Shown: positions 7,798-17,619 of the stretch, one piece after another | Layout: each line of letters opens with the position of its first letter | How positions within the stretch are numbered: the stretch's first letter is position 1 | NCBI GenBank assembly: GCA_964487545.1 | Contig: CAZARI010000002.1 | Coordinates: 67,994-131,993 of the forward strand | From: SKUL01 sp964487545 | GTDB taxonomy: Bacteria; Bacteroidota; Bacteroidia; Flavobacteriales_D; SKUL01 | Direction of reading: 5' to 3' | DNA: 64,000 nt | The notes under the pieces: model-generated | Told to the model about the DNA's origin: nothing | The model's input: the letters and a program-made list of their open reading frames with translations, nothing else | Databases searched by the model: none | Position numbers and translations under genes: made by a program

Positions 7798-10098
7798 ATG
7801 ACCAGATTTGTTACCTTATTTTTCTTCTGCCTGATGGTGATTCCTGCTCATGCTCAACTGGCTATCCAACAATGGAGAGATCATTTTCCAAATAATGGCA
7901 CGGTCGATGTCGCCTACGGAAACAACAGGATCTATAGCGCCAACAGAAACATGATCTACGCGCTGAATCTAAATGATAACAGCATTGAAAAAATCACGAA
8001 AGTAAACCTGCTGTCGGATGTCGGTATCTCGGCGATCGCCTTTGATCACGCTTCATCTACACTCATCGTTGGATATGAAAACGGAAACCTCGACTTGATC
8101 ACCAAAGGGGGGGCGATTAATGTTAGCAGTATTATGAACAGCGGTGTATTTGGTATCAAAACCATCAACGACATTTATGTAGAAAATGGCCGATGTTATT
8201 TATCGTGTGGCTTTGGAATTGTGTACTTTGATTTGGTCAATCAGGAAGTGATCGATTCATATATCATCGGGCCAGGTGGCGCCAATCTGCAAGTGTATGA
8301 TATTACTAAGTTCAACGAAAAAATTTATGCAGCAACTGAAATCGGACTGATGGTGGCCGATGCCAATAACTCCTTCCTGACCAATTTTGTTAATTGGAAC
8401 CCCGTCACCGGGTTGCCCCACACCACTACCGTTACCGATGTCGGCGCAATCGGATCCTCTTTGTTGTTCTTACAGAATAATGGAGATAACGATGTGCTCT
8501 ATGCAACATCAGATTTTAACAGCTTTGAGGCAGTAGAGCAGGGTGAAAATTTTCGCGGCTTGGATGTTTCCGGAAATAGTATGATCGCTCGCCGTCAGAA
8601 TTCAGTAGGTGTTTACAATGCTAATTTGAACTGGCAATATTCGGTAGACAATGTGGCATCAAATGGAGCCGTTGTTCTGGAGCCCGGCGAAGTCTGGATG
8701 GGTGACGAAAGGGAAGGGCTCATTCGATACAGAAGTGCTAATAATTCACGAGAGAACATTCAGCCGGTCGGGCCAAAGCACTTGCACGCCTATAAGCTCC
8801 AGTTCATAGATGGCGTGCTGTTCAAGTCTGCCGGGGCACCCGCCTCGAATTGGGGCCCAACCTATAATTTCCGGGGTGTGGAGGTATTTGCTCAGGGCGA
8901 ATGGAGAACTTTTGACAGTAGCAGCGACCCGTTATTTAATGCTGATAACATTCGCGACTTAATGGTTGTGGCGGTTGATCCCGACGACCCCGAACATTGG
9001 TTTATCGGAACGTGGTATAGCGGAATACTTGAATACCGCGACGGTAGTATTGTACATCGATACCATGAAGATAACTCACCGCTTGATGGAAGGGTAGAAA
9101 CCGGAGGCCGCGCTGCGGTTGGCGGATTGGCGTATGATAATGACGGAAACTTGTGGATCACCAATGGCTATTCAGACACCCCTGTACTCGCCTTAACCCC
9201 TGAGGGAGAGTGGCACGCTTTCAGTCCCAATTCAGTAGGTGCTCAAGGATCCGTGTTATATAGCGACATCCTCATCGATCAATCAGGATATAAATGGTTT
9301 ATTCGTCCGCGGGGCAACGGTTTGGTGGTATATAATGACAACCGGACTGTAGCAGACGCAAGCGACGATCAGGCAAAGGCACTGAACAATCAGGTGGGTG
9401 AAGGCAATTTACCGACAATGGATGTGTATTCCATTGCCGAAGACCTGAACGGTGAAATCTGGATTGGAACGGGCGAGGGCGTGGCGGTGGTATACTCCCC
9501 TGGCAGCATCTTTTCCGGCGGAAATTTCGATGTGCAACAAATTCTTCTTGAGCAGGATGGAAACCTTCAGATATTGCTCGAAACCGAGATTGTAAGTAGC
9601 ATAGCTGTTGATGGCGCCAACCAAAAGTGGCTCGGCACAGCCGGTTCGGGAGTGTTTTTGATGTCGCCCGATGGCACCCGACAAATCCACCGGTTTACTA
9701 CCCAAAACAGCCCACTGCCTTCCGATATAATACAGTCCATTACTATCGACGGCGAAACAGGAGAAGTGTTTTTCGCTACCGACAATGGGGTGGTATCGTT
9801 CAAAAGTACGGCTACCGACGGTAGAGCAAAAAATGAGTGCCTGAAGGTTTATCCCAATCCGGTACGCGAAAATTATGAAGGTCCGGTGGCCATTACTGGT
9901 TTGGAGCGCAGCACCAATGTAAAAATTACAGACGTGGCCGGAAACCTTGTTTTTGAAACAACTTCAGAAGGAGGGCAGGCCATCTGGAATGCTCGCAACT
10001 CAAGTGGAGACCGTGTAACAACAGGGATTTACACGGCGCTGGCAACCGCTCCCGAAGGAAACTCAAGGTGTGTGGCGAAGATCATGGTAGTGCGCTAA
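7798..10098 (+). CDS. porZ: PorZ-like beta-propeller protein of the type IX secretion system
   Basis: 766 residues from the ATG at 7798; the frame is open to a TTG at 7789, but the ATG gives a clean signal peptide (MTRFVTLFFFCLMVIPAHAQ). The body is made of repeated propeller blades, starting with QWRDHFPNNGTVDVAYGNNR. The last ~80 residues form a sorting-type domain (YPNPVRENYEGPV near 685, then ITDVAGNLVFE). In the family, PorZ is an outer-membrane-associated component of the T9SS attachment complex, with two propellers plus a C-terminal domain and about 776 residues in Porphyromonas gingivalis. It helps link cargo to its lipid anchor. The length, domain order and direct linkage to recO (1-nt gap), common in Bacteroidota, support this call. 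Confidence 0.85.
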   Translation: MTRFVTLFFFCLMVIPAHAQLAIQQWRDHFPNNGTVDVAYGNNRIYSANRNMIYALNLNDNSIEKITKVNLLSDVGISAIAFDHASSTLIVGYENGNLDLITKGGAINVSSIMNSGVFGIKTINDIYVENGRCYLSCGFGIVYFDLVNQEVIDSYIIGPGGANLQVYDITKFNEKIYAATEIGLMVADANNSFLTNFVNWNPVTGLPHTTTVTDVGAIGSSLLFLQNNGDNDVLYATSDFNSFEAVEQGENFRGLDVSGNSMIARRQNSVGVYNANLNWQYSVDNVASNGAVVLEPGEVWMGDEREGLIRYRSANNSRENIQPVGPKHLHAYKLQFIDGVLFKSAGAPASNWGPTYNFRGVEVFAQGEWRTFDSSSDPLFNADNIRDLMVVAVDPDDPEHWFIGTWYSGILEYRDGSIVHRYHEDNSPLDGRVETGGRAAVGGLAYDNDGNLWITNGYSDTPVLALTPEGEWHAFSPNSVGAQGSVLYSDILIDQSGYKWFIRPRGNGLVVYNDNRTVADASDDQAKALNNQVGEGNLPTMDVYSIAEDLNGEIWIGTGEGVAVVYSPGSIFSGGNFDVQQILLEQDGNLQILLETEIVSSIAVDGANQKWLGTAGSGVFLMSPDGTRQIHRFTTQNSPLPSDIIQSITIDGETGEVFFATDNGVVSFKSTATDGRAKNECLKVYPNPVRENYEGPVAITGLERSTNVKITDVAGNLVFETTSEGGQAIWNARNSSGDRVTTGIYTALATAPEGNSRCVAKIMVVR

Positions 10099-10099
10099 A

Positions 10100-10816
10100 A
10101 TGAAAACGCATTCTAAAGGAATTGTACTTCGTTCAATTGATTACGGTGAAACCAGCGCCATCGTGCGGATCTTTACCCATAATCACGGATTGCGTTCGTT
10201 TATTGTGCGCGGTGTAAAGGGTAAACGACGACGAAAAATGGGGTGTCTCCAACCCCTGAGCCTAATCGAAATAGAATATCATTTTCATGAACGACGTGAT
10301 CTGTCGGTGGCGGGAAACATTCGTTTTCTCGAAGGGTTTCACAACATTCAGGAACATCCGCATAAAAGAATGGTTGCGTTGTTTCTGGCTGAGGTGCTCA
10401 ACGAAACCCTCAAAAGCGATCAATCCGACGAACCGTTGTTTGATTTCATTCACTCAAGACTGCTACTATTCGATCTGGAAGATTGGAACGCCAATTTTCA
10501 TTTGTTCTTTCTGGCCAGTATGACCCGGTTTTTAGGTTTCTACCCTTTGCTTACTTCAAGCCCCACAGGTTTTGATTTGCTTGGCGGAGCATTTATCAAC
10601 ACTAACGCAGATAGTCATAACGCGATAAGCGGACCGGAGGTGCAGTTGCTGTTTACGCTTTTTACAGAAGAGTGGGATGTTATCAAGGCCATGCCCATGA
10701 ACGGCCAAATCAGAAGCCAGCTTTCCTACCTGTTCATTGATTACTATCGTTATCACTCGGCCGACATGCGCGCACTGAAATCACTGCAAATCCTTACGGA
10801 AATAATGAATGAATAG
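10100..10816 (+). CDS. recO: DNA repair protein RecO
   Basis: 238 residues, normal length. RecO binds single-stranded DNA and, with RecR, loads RecA onto SSB-coated gaps (RecFOR pathway). The N-terminal OB-fold region is recognisable: KGIVLRSIDYGETSAIVRIFT, then a basic loop VKGKRRRKMG that would contact DNA. The helical C-terminal domain follows. The zinc-binding cysteines found in some RecO proteins are absent, as is usual in Bacteroidota. It lies 1 nt after porZ and just before the S9 peptidase gene on the same strand, so it is probably read from the porZ promoter. Confidence 0.93.
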   Translation: MKTHSKGIVLRSIDYGETSAIVRIFTHNHGLRSFIVRGVKGKRRRKMGCLQPLSLIEIEYHFHERRDLSVAGNIRFLEGFHNIQEHPHKRMVALFLAEVLNETLKSDQSDEPLFDFIHSRLLLFDLEDWNANFHLFFLASMTRFLGFYPLLTSSPTGFDLLGGAFINTNADSHNAISGPEVQLLFTLFTEEWDVIKAMPMNGQIRSQLSYLFIDYYRYHSADMRALKSLQILTEIMNE

Positions 10817-10873
10817 AAAGTGAATATTATTGTTCGGCGGAAACTGTATTTTCGGTTCGAAATAAATGCCGTT

Positions 10874-13045
10874 ATGATCCGACCTTTAGCCATTATCACC
10901 CTTTGCAGTTTTACTTTGACTGCGTGTAATTCAGAAACTTCAGTAGAAAATAAGCAAGAAAAAATGACACCTCCTTTTGCTCGGGCAGAGCCCTTAACGC
11001 TCGTTAACCACAACGATGAACGTGTGGATGAATACTTCTGGATGCGTCTGTCTGATGAACAGAAAGACCTCGGAGATAAGAATCCACAAACCAAAGAAGT
11101 GCTCGATTATCTAAGGGCCGAAAATGATTACCTCACTGCGGTGATGAGCGATACCGATAGTTTGCAAGACGAACTTTATGAAGAAATTGTTGCGCGGCTC
11201 GATCCAACCGACCAGTCAGTGCCCTACTTGTATAATGGTTATTACTACTATTCTCGCTATGCCGAAGGGTCGGAATACCCGATTCACTGCCGCAAAAAAG
11301 GCAGCCTCGACGCCCAAGAGCAAGTAATGCTCGATGAAAATGAACTGGCCTCCGGCTTCGATTATTACGCTACTGCCGGAAAATCAGTGAGCAGTGACAA
11401 TAAAATCCTGGCCTTTAGCGAGGATACCCTAAGCCGCAGAATCTACACCATTCGGTTCAAAAATCTGGAAACCGGCCAAATTCTCGAAGATGAGATTGCT
11501 GGCACCAGCGGAAATGTGGTCTGGGCCAACGATAATCAAACGGTGTTTTATTCCGTTCGCGACCACGCCCTGCGAGCGTATAAAATTTTCAGACACCAGC
11601 TTGGCTCACCAGTGTCCGAAGATGTGGAAGTGTTTCACGAAGCCGATGAGACTTTTCGTTGTGGAATTTTTAAAACCAAATCCGAAGATTTTCTGGTGAT
11701 TGTCTCCAGCTCTACATTGTCTAACGAGTATCGGGTGCTGGATGCCAATAATCCAACTGCAACTTGGCGTGTTATTCAACCACGCGAACGTGGATTGGAG
11801 TACAGCCTGGATCACATGGGAGATCATTTTTACATTCTTACCAACTGGGAAGCAAAGAACTTTAGGTTGATGAAGACGCCAACAGACCGCACTACCAAAG
11901 AAAACTGGCAGGAGGTTATTCCGCATCGAGACGATGCATTGATTGAAGGCATCGAGCTTTTCGAAGATTTTCTTGTACTTGAAGAACGCGTTGACGGATT
12001 GTCAAAGGTGCGCGTGATGCCATGGACCGAAGGGGGTGAACACTACATTGCTTTTGATGACGCCACCTATGTTTCGGGAATCAGTACCAACCGTGAAATG
12101 GATACCGACATTCTGCGCATTTCCTACAGCTCGATGGTTACTCCGTCGTCGGTTTATGATTATAACATGAACACCCGAACGCTGGAGCTCAAAAAGCAGC
12201 AGAAAGTGATGACGGGCTATGATGCCGAAAAATATCACTCCGAAAGACTGTGGGCCACAGCAAGCGATGGAGCAAAAGTGCCCGTTTCCTTGGTTTACAA
12301 CAAGCAGCACTTTAAGCAGGACGGAACTTCACCGCTGTTGTTATATGCCTATGGCTCTTACGGCTACAGCATCGATCCCTATTTCCGCACCACTATTCTC
12401 AGTTTGCTCGATCGTGGATTTGTGTTTGCCTTGGCGCATATTCGTGGTGGTCAGGAAATGGGACGCAGTTGGTATGAAGACGGAAAGCTGCTGCGTAAAA
12501 AGAACACCTTTACAGATTTTATTGACTGTGGTGAGTTTTTGATTCAGGAAAAATACTGCGCCGATGATCAGCTATACGCGATGGGCGGAAGTGCTGGCGG
12601 ACTATTGATGGGTGCCGTGATGAATATGCGCCCGGAACTTTGGGCGGGCGTGATTGCGGCAGTTCCGTTTGTAGATGTGGTTACCACCATGCTCGATGAG
12701 ACCATACCGCTCACCACTGGTGAATATGACGAATGGGGAAATCCCAACGAAGAAGCGTATTACCACTACATGAAATCCTACTCGCCATACGACAATATGC
12801 GTGAGGTGGAGTACCCCAACGTGCTCGTCACAACCGGCTATTGGGATTCGCAGGTGCAATACTGGGAACCTGCCAAATGGGTGGCGCGCATGCGCACAAA
12901 AAACGTGGGAGATAATCTGATTTTATTTCACACCAACCTAGAAGCGGGTCATGGTGGCGCATCGGGCAGATACCAGCAATTTAAAGAAGTGGCGCTGGAA
13001 TATGCGTTTTTGTTAAAACTGGCTGGAAAAACCGACCGAAAATAA
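10874..13045 (+). CDS. S9 family serine peptidase (oligopeptidase B-like) lipoprotein
   Basis: 723 residues from the ATG at 10874. The frame is open to a GTG at 10820, but the ATG yields a lipoprotein signal with lipobox LTAC, so the mature protein is membrane-anchored in the periplasm or outer membrane. The N-terminal part is the seven-bladed propeller that screens substrates by size, and the C-terminal part is the alpha/beta-hydrolase. Catalytic residues visible: Ser573 in GGSAGG, Asp658 in YWDSQV, His693 in AGHGG. Oligopeptidase B cleaves short peptides after basic residues; specificity here is inferred from the overall match to the PtrB branch. Lipid anchoring distinguishes it from the cytoplasmic enterobacterial enzyme. 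It follows recO by 57 nt and may share its transcript. Confidence 0.9.
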   Translation: MIRPLAIITLCSFTLTACNSETSVENKQEKMTPPFARAEPLTLVNHNDERVDEYFWMRLSDEQKDLGDKNPQTKEVLDYLRAENDYLTAVMSDTDSLQDELYEEIVARLDPTDQSVPYLYNGYYYYSRYAEGSEYPIHCRKKGSLDAQEQVMLDENELASGFDYYATAGKSVSSDNKILAFSEDTLSRRIYTIRFKNLETGQILEDEIAGTSGNVVWANDNQTVFYSVRDHALRAYKIFRHQLGSPVSEDVEVFHEADETFRCGIFKTKSEDFLVIVSSSTLSNEYRVLDANNPTATWRVIQPRERGLEYSLDHMGDHFYILTNWEAKNFRLMKTPTDRTTKENWQEVIPHRDDALIEGIELFEDFLVLEERVDGLSKVRVMPWTEGGEHYIAFDDATYVSGISTNREMDTDILRISYSSMVTPSSVYDYNMNTRTLELKKQQKVMTGYDAEKYHSERLWATASDGAKVPVSLVYNKQHFKQDGTSPLLLYAYGSYGYSIDPYFRTTILSLLDRGFVFALAHIRGGQEMGRSWYEDGKLLRKKNTFTDFIDCGEFLIQEKYCADDQLYAMGGSAGGLLMGAVMNMRPELWAGVIAAVPFVDVVTTMLDETIPLTTGEYDEWGNPNEEAYYHYMKSYSPYDNMREVEYPNVLVTTGYWDSQVQYWEPAKWVARMRTKNVGDNLILFHTNLEAGHGGASGRYQQFKEVALEYAFLLKLAGKTDRK

Positions 13046-13050
13046 CGGCA

Positions 13051-13896
13051 CTATTGCCCTGCTACAATCTCAGCTACTTTCACAGACGATGCTCCGAAGA
13101 AACCAAGTGCCTGACCTTCTTTGTCAATAAATTTCATATTGCCTTTGAGTGGAGCCGGTGCAGTGTCGAAGGGTGTTCCGGAAAAGGCAGTTTGTAATCG
13201 GAGCAACGACAGGAATTCATAAGCGCTTTGGTTAATGCGGCTTTGCATTATACGAATGTGGTTGCCGTAGGCATAGAGCTTATTAGAGACTTCGTATTCG
13301 GGCAGCACCGCACCATCAACGAGCTGATCGCTGGTTACCAGAATGTCCGACGGGCTGTCCTGATAGTCGCCATCAACATAAATGAACCAGCGGTAGAAAT
13401 CCCCTTCACCGGGAAACTCAAAGGTTGAAATGAGGATGCTGTATATCGCTAAACTGTCACTCGGTCGGGGAGGCTCTTCTTCCCAAAAAATATTGAGAAT
13501 CGGCGGAGTTTCGCGCACTTCTTGAATATCACTGCGCACCGGATCAAACCCCGGAGCAGCCACTTCAATCTGATAGCCTTTGCCGATTTCTGCCAGACCG
13601 GGAAAACGATAGAATCCGGGCTGATCGAGTTCTTCCTGCAACACAACCGAAGCACTTTCCACTTCATCTATAAAAGTCCTTAAAGTTACCGTAGCGCCCG
13701 AAATACGCGGGGTTGGAGCCTCTTCAAAATAAGGCGCCGTGCTGCTCAGCTTCAAGTGCTGAATGGTGTCTAAATCATTGAACCAACCGTCAACCACCAG
13801 TTGAACCTCTCCTTTAGGAACATCCAGATCGATCACCTTTTCACAACTACTCAACCCAAAGGCTCCGATAAAAGCAATGACAAAAATTCGTTTCAT
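13051..13896 (-). CDS. DUF4249 lipoprotein, partner of the TonB-dependent receptor
   Basis: 281 residues. Lipoprotein signal peptide MKRIFVIAFIGAFGLSSC, so the mature chain begins at Cys18. The body is predicted beta-rich (LVVDGWFND, SGATVTL, YQIEVAAPGF), matching DUF4249. In Bacteroidota this family is nearly always encoded next to a TonB-dependent receptor and is taken to be an outer-membrane accessory or substrate-binding lipoprotein; no ligand is known. The start overlaps the receptor stop by one nucleotide, so the two are an operon. Its stop lies 5 nt from the convergent S9 peptidase stop. Confidence 0.88.
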   Translation of the reverse strand: MKRIFVIAFIGAFGLSSCEKVIDLDVPKGEVQLVVDGWFNDLDTIQHLKLSSTAPYFEEAPTPRISGATVTLRTFIDEVESASVVLQEELDQPGFYRFPGLAEIGKGYQIEVAAPGFDPVRSDIQEVRETPPILNIFWEEEPPRPSDSLAIYSILISTFEFPGEGDFYRWFIYVDGDYQDSPSDILVTSDQLVDGAVLPEYEVSNKLYAYGNHIRIMQSRINQSAYEFLSLLRLQTAFSGTPFDTAPAPLKGNMKFIDKEGQALGFFGASSVKVAEIVAGQ

Positions 13897-16271
13897 TAGA
13901 ATCTGAAATTATAGGTTACGCCCGGGATAATGGTTCCGAAAACCGAAAGCTGAACGGCCTCTGTTTGTTGCGGATTATCTTCGTTTTGTCGGAAATAAAT
14001 GCTGTAGGGGTTTTTGCGATTGTAAACATTGTAGAGTGAAAACACCCACGACGACTCCCAGTTTTTGGGCTTATTAAAGAAGAAAAACACCTTATTCGAT
14101 TGTTCTTTTGGTCGGGAATAAGTCACCGAAAAATCGAGACGATGATAGTCGGGAATACGCGCTCCGTTTCGATTGCTGTAGTTGGGTACGATAATTCCAT
14201 TGTATTCGTAGCGACCATCGGGGTAGGTCACCGGCCGCCCCGACATATAGCTGAAATTAGCCGAAGCATTCCAGCGCTCGTTAATATCGTATGACAACAC
14301 GGCCGTTAGATCGTGTGCTTTGTCCCAGTTTGATGGAAACGCATTGTCGTTGTTGATCCCCTCGATGGTGCGCTCTGTGCGCGATAAGGTATAGCTGATC
14401 CATCCGGTGAATCGCCCCGTTGCTTTCTTCAGCATGAATTCCAAGCCGTATGCCAGTCCCGAGCCGGGCAAAATTTCCCTTTCGAGACTTTCGTTCAGCA
14501 GTAATTCTGCCCCGTCGCGATAGTCAATAATATTGTAGAAACGCTTGTAATATCCCTCCACAGAAACCTGATAAGTATCGTCTTTAAAATTGCGGAAATA
14601 TCCCAGTGCTACCTGATCAACTGTCGAGGGCTTTATGTAGGTGTCGCTCGGAGCCCACACGTCAATTGGTGTTGCTGCGGTGGTATTTGAAATCAGGTGA
14701 ATATATTGGCGGGTGCGATTGTAACTCGCTTTTACTGAGTGACGGCTGTTGATGGAATAATTGATGGCCAAACGGGGCTCAAGGCCTTCCCAGCCAGCGT
14801 GAGTTTTGATAATATCGCCGCGCGAAAAATGAACCGTATCGGTTACAAACTCTTTTTGATAGGGCATCCCATCGGCATATTCATAAACGGTTTGTTTGCC
14901 GTGATTAATAAACATAGAATACCGAAGTCCGTACTGTATGGTGAGATTGTCAGTAATGCTTTGTTCATTGCTCAGATAAATGGCGGGTTCCACAGCACGT
15001 TTGAGTTCTGTTGAAATTTCGGTGAATATCGATTCGTTTGAAAGTGGTTTGGTGTGGCCCGGATTAAAAGTGTAGAACAGCGCGTTCCAACCGAATTCAA
15101 CTTTGTGGTTGGGGTTGGGGAAAAAGCTGAAATCCATTTTGGCGTTGTAGTTCTGAATTCTGCTCTTCCAGTTAAACGCCTGCATTCCTTCGGGAACGCC
15201 CAACGAGTAATCGTACTTACTATATACCAGGGTTGTATTGAGAAATAGCCGACTATTAAACAGGTGATTCCACCGCAACGATCCCGAGCCATTTCCCCAG
15301 CGCGCTTTAAACTGATTGTCGAAATTCATTACATCATCGCCAAAGTAGCCCGAAAGAAAAACCCGGTCTTTTTCGCTGATTTTGAAATTCACTTTTGCGT
15401 TGAGGTCGTAGAAATAAACCACCGTTCCCCGCAGATCATCGAATAGCGGAAAAAACAGGTCGATATACGATCGTCGGCCTGAAATCATAAACGATGCCCT
15501 GTCTTTAACAATGGGCCCTTCGAGCATCAGGCGGCTGGAAATCAAGCCCAAACCAGCCGACCCATGAAAAGATTTCATGTTGCCTTCTATCTGCCTTACG
15601 TCGAGAACACTCGAAAGCCGACCGCCGTATTTGGCCGGAATTCCACCTTTATACAGCTTAAAATCTTTAACGGCATCGGCGTTAAATACCGAGAAAAACC
15701 CAAACAAATGCGATGAATTAAACACGGGCGATTCATCGAGCAGAATCAGGTTCTGATCCACATTGCCGCCACGCACGTTAAAACCCATGGCACCCTCACC
15801 GACAGTACTTACGCCTGGTAAAAGCTGCAATGTGCGAATCACATCCACTTCTCCCATAAATTGCGGAATTTTTCGGATGGTTTTGATATCAAGTCGCTCT
15901 ACGCTCATTTCCACACTCCGAATGTTTTCGTTGCTGCGTTCAGCTTCAATTTCTACTTCCTTCAGTTGAAAATCGGCGGGTTGTAGTTCGATATTCAGCG
16001 TTTGGTTGGCCGTTAGGTTAATTGCTTTCTCAATCGAATTAAATCCCACAAAGGAATAGCGCAGGGTGTATTCTCCTTCGGGTAGGGAAATGGAGTAGAA
16101 GCCATATACGTTGCTGACCGTGCCGCCGCCGGTTTCCTGAATGTACAGCGCTGCTCCTATCAGTTCTTCGCCGTTGGTGGCATTGGTGAGATAGCCGCTG
16201 ATGGTGTGTTTTTGCGCCATCACACTCGAGGCAGTTGCATAAAATAGCAAAATAGCAATCAGCTGTTTCAT
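13896..16271 (-). CDS. TonB-dependent outer-membrane receptor with N-terminal carboxypeptidase-like domain
   Basis: 791 residues. Signal peptide ends at about residue 19 (SSVMAQ). Residues ~22-105 are a CarboxypepD-regulatory-like beta domain (ISGYLTNATNGEELIGAALYI). Next comes the plug (about 125-240) containing FNVRGGNVDQNLILLDESPV, then a 22-strand-type barrel ending in aromatic residues (TYNFRF) as required for outer-membrane insertion. It imports a large or scarce nutrient using TonB energy; the substrate is unknown. It is coupled to the DUF4249 lipoprotein. Upstream, CAACTTTG (16298-16291, minus strand) is one base off the -7 consensus and may be its promoter. No iron operator like that of suf is seen here. 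Confidence 0.93.
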   Translation of the reverse strand: MKQLIAILLFYATASSVMAQKHTISGYLTNATNGEELIGAALYIQETGGGTVSNVYGFYSISLPEGEYTLRYSFVGFNSIEKAINLTANQTLNIELQPADFQLKEVEIEAERSNENIRSVEMSVERLDIKTIRKIPQFMGEVDVIRTLQLLPGVSTVGEGAMGFNVRGGNVDQNLILLDESPVFNSSHLFGFFSVFNADAVKDFKLYKGGIPAKYGGRLSSVLDVRQIEGNMKSFHGSAGLGLISSRLMLEGPIVKDRASFMISGRRSYIDLFFPLFDDLRGTVVYFYDLNAKVNFKISEKDRVFLSGYFGDDVMNFDNQFKARWGNGSGSLRWNHLFNSRLFLNTTLVYSKYDYSLGVPEGMQAFNWKSRIQNYNAKMDFSFFPNPNHKVEFGWNALFYTFNPGHTKPLSNESIFTEISTELKRAVEPAIYLSNEQSITDNLTIQYGLRYSMFINHGKQTVYEYADGMPYQKEFVTDTVHFSRGDIIKTHAGWEGLEPRLAINYSINSRHSVKASYNRTRQYIHLISNTTAATPIDVWAPSDTYIKPSTVDQVALGYFRNFKDDTYQVSVEGYYKRFYNIIDYRDGAELLLNESLEREILPGSGLAYGLEFMLKKATGRFTGWISYTLSRTERTIEGINNDNAFPSNWDKAHDLTAVLSYDINERWNASANFSYMSGRPVTYPDGRYEYNGIIVPNYSNRNGARIPDYHRLDFSVTYSRPKEQSNKVFFFFNKPKNWESSWVFSLYNVYNRKNPYSIYFRQNEDNPQQTEAVQLSVFGTIIPGVTYNFRF

Positions 16272-16383
16272 TCTCGGATTATTAACGGCGCAAAGTTGAG
16301 ATAAATTTTGCGGATTGCCGGTATAATGTGATTAACAACCGGAATGGTGTGAGGAAAGGCAATTTGCGCTGAAAATAGACCAT

Positions 16384-16623
16384 TCAGAGAATTTCTGCTC
16401 CGATAATCTCGTCAGGGTTGACTTCGAGTGCATGCTGATGTGCACGATCGAGCTGTTGCAGTTTCATGGCCTGACGATAGGCTGTGTGTTCGCGGTGGCT
16501 TGCAAAGTAGAGTTTATGCTGATCGCGTTCGTGTTCCCACAACACACCGAAAACAACTTTTCCGGAGCGCAAACGCAGCCGGCAGTGGCGGTGAAAGTAC
16601 CTGGATAAATCGTTTTTTGTCAT
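16384..16623 (-). CDS. Small uncharacterised protein (79 aa)
   Basis: 79 residues, rich in His, Arg, Gln and Glu, no signal or membrane segment. The N-terminal half (RLRLRSGKVVFGVLWEH) looks like a short beta-strand barrel of the Sm/SH3 type, the C-terminal half is a charged helix. I recognise no family. It sits 159 nt after the last suf-operon gene in the same direction and 112 nt before the TonB receptor, so it could be the tail of the suf transcript or a separate gene. It is treated as real because its codon pattern looks coding and it fills the gap without overlapping a better frame. Confidence 0.6.
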   Translation of the reverse strand: MTKNDLSRYFHRHCRLRLRSGKVVFGVLWEHERDQHKLYFASHREHTAYRQAMKLQQLDRAHQHALEVNPDEIIGAEIL

Positions 16624-16782
16624 GCGCTTGAAGCTGGTATATCTAAGTTACGCAGAAGCAGAAAAAAAACGATGCTGGAATTTTCAACAGGATACAAACA
16701 GGTTATTAACAGTTCCGGATTGTGGGGAAAGATTAGGCTCTGACCGTCTGATGCCCATTGAAACAAATGGTGTTACTCGACC

Positions 16783-17292
16783 TTATTTTCTTTTTTGTTT
16801 ATACACGGGTACGGTGGAACAAGGCTCGCCATACATGATGCTTTTGGTGACCGGTTGTAGCACGTTAACAAGGGTAACAAATGCAGCAGCCGGAATTTTT
16901 ACGTCGCCGCAGCCTTTTACTACCACCCGGGTATCCAAATAAATATCGGTGTCGAGTTGCTGTATGGCTTCGCACAACAATAGGGTTCGCATTTCGTCGG
17001 GAGTTCCGGCGTAAACGCGTCGTGCAAATGGCGAAAGTGCCGAAGCGGCAAGCATATAGGCCCAGTCAGGGATGATGGCGTCAGCCGAACAAAATACGGC
17101 TACGAACTGATCTTGATAAGTGCTCCAGTCGTTGGTTGAGATAAACTCGCGAAAATCCTTTTCCCGCAACACCATTTCCTGCCAAAGCAGGTCTTTAAGG
17201 TCGAGTACTGCGATTTCATCTTCGGGTAAAAACTCCGCCAAGTCGATGGTCATCAGTCCACTGGAAGCCACCTTATTTATTATTTCGCTCAT
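16783..17292 (-). CDS. DUF2480 family protein, last clear gene of the suf operon
   Basis: 169 residues, soluble. Matches the DUF2480 family by its N-terminus (MSEIINKVASSGLMTIDL), the FVAVFCSADAIIPDWAYML segment and the C-terminal KGCGDVKIPAAAF patch. The family is of unknown function, largely restricted to Bacteroidota and commonly linked to Fe-S cluster assembly genes. Here it starts 3 nt after the DUF59 gene, which strongly argues for a role tied to Fe-S biogenesis. Cys residues (in FCSADA, LLCEAI, KGCGD, EPCST) could bind a metal, but no known motif is present. Confidence 0.88.
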   Translation of the reverse strand: MSEIINKVASSGLMTIDLAEFLPEDEIAVLDLKDLLWQEMVLREKDFREFISTNDWSTYQDQFVAVFCSADAIIPDWAYMLAASALSPFARRVYAGTPDEMRTLLLCEAIQQLDTDIYLDTRVVVKGCGDVKIPAAAFVTLVNVLQPVTKSIMYGEPCSTVPVYKQKRK

Positions 17293-17295
17293 TGC

Positions 17296-17616
17296 TTATA
17301 AAAATCCAAGTTCCAATTGAGCCTCTTCGCTCATCATATCCTTATTCCATGGCGGATCGAATACTATTTCGACCTCTGCCGAAGGAACGCCTTCAATAGT
17401 AGCTACCTTTTCTTTTACTTCTGCTGGCAGGGATTCGGCCACCGGACAGTTCGGAGAAGTCAAAGTCATCAGTAAATCAATGTGGGCGTTTTCCCGAATG
17501 TTGATTTCGTAAATCAGTCCGAGTTCGTATATGTCAACAGGAATCTCCGGGTCGTAGATCGATTTCAGTACCGCGATAACCTTATTTTCGAATACTTGTT
17601 TTTCGTGAAGATTCAT
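17296..17616 (-). CDS. DUF59/MIP18-type Fe-S cluster assembly protein (SufT-like)
   Basis: 106 residues. Typical DUF59 pattern: VIAVLKSIYDPEIPVDIYELGLIYEI near the N-terminus, then LLMTLTSPNCPVAESLP with the conserved Cys, then EIVFDPPWNKDMMSEEAQLELG. Members help Fe-S cluster maturation or transfer (SufT in Gram-positives, MIP18 in eukaryotes). It lies 3 nt after sufE and 3 nt before DUF2480, inside the suf transcript. Whether it should carry the name sufT is uncertain, since fused or distinct DUF59 proteins occur elsewhere in these genomes. Confidence 0.9.
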   Translation of the reverse strand: MNLHEKQVFENKVIAVLKSIYDPEIPVDIYELGLIYEINIRENAHIDLLMTLTSPNCPVAESLPAEVKEKVATIEGVPSAEVEIVFDPPWNKDMMSEEAQLELGFL

Positions 17617-17619
17617 ACC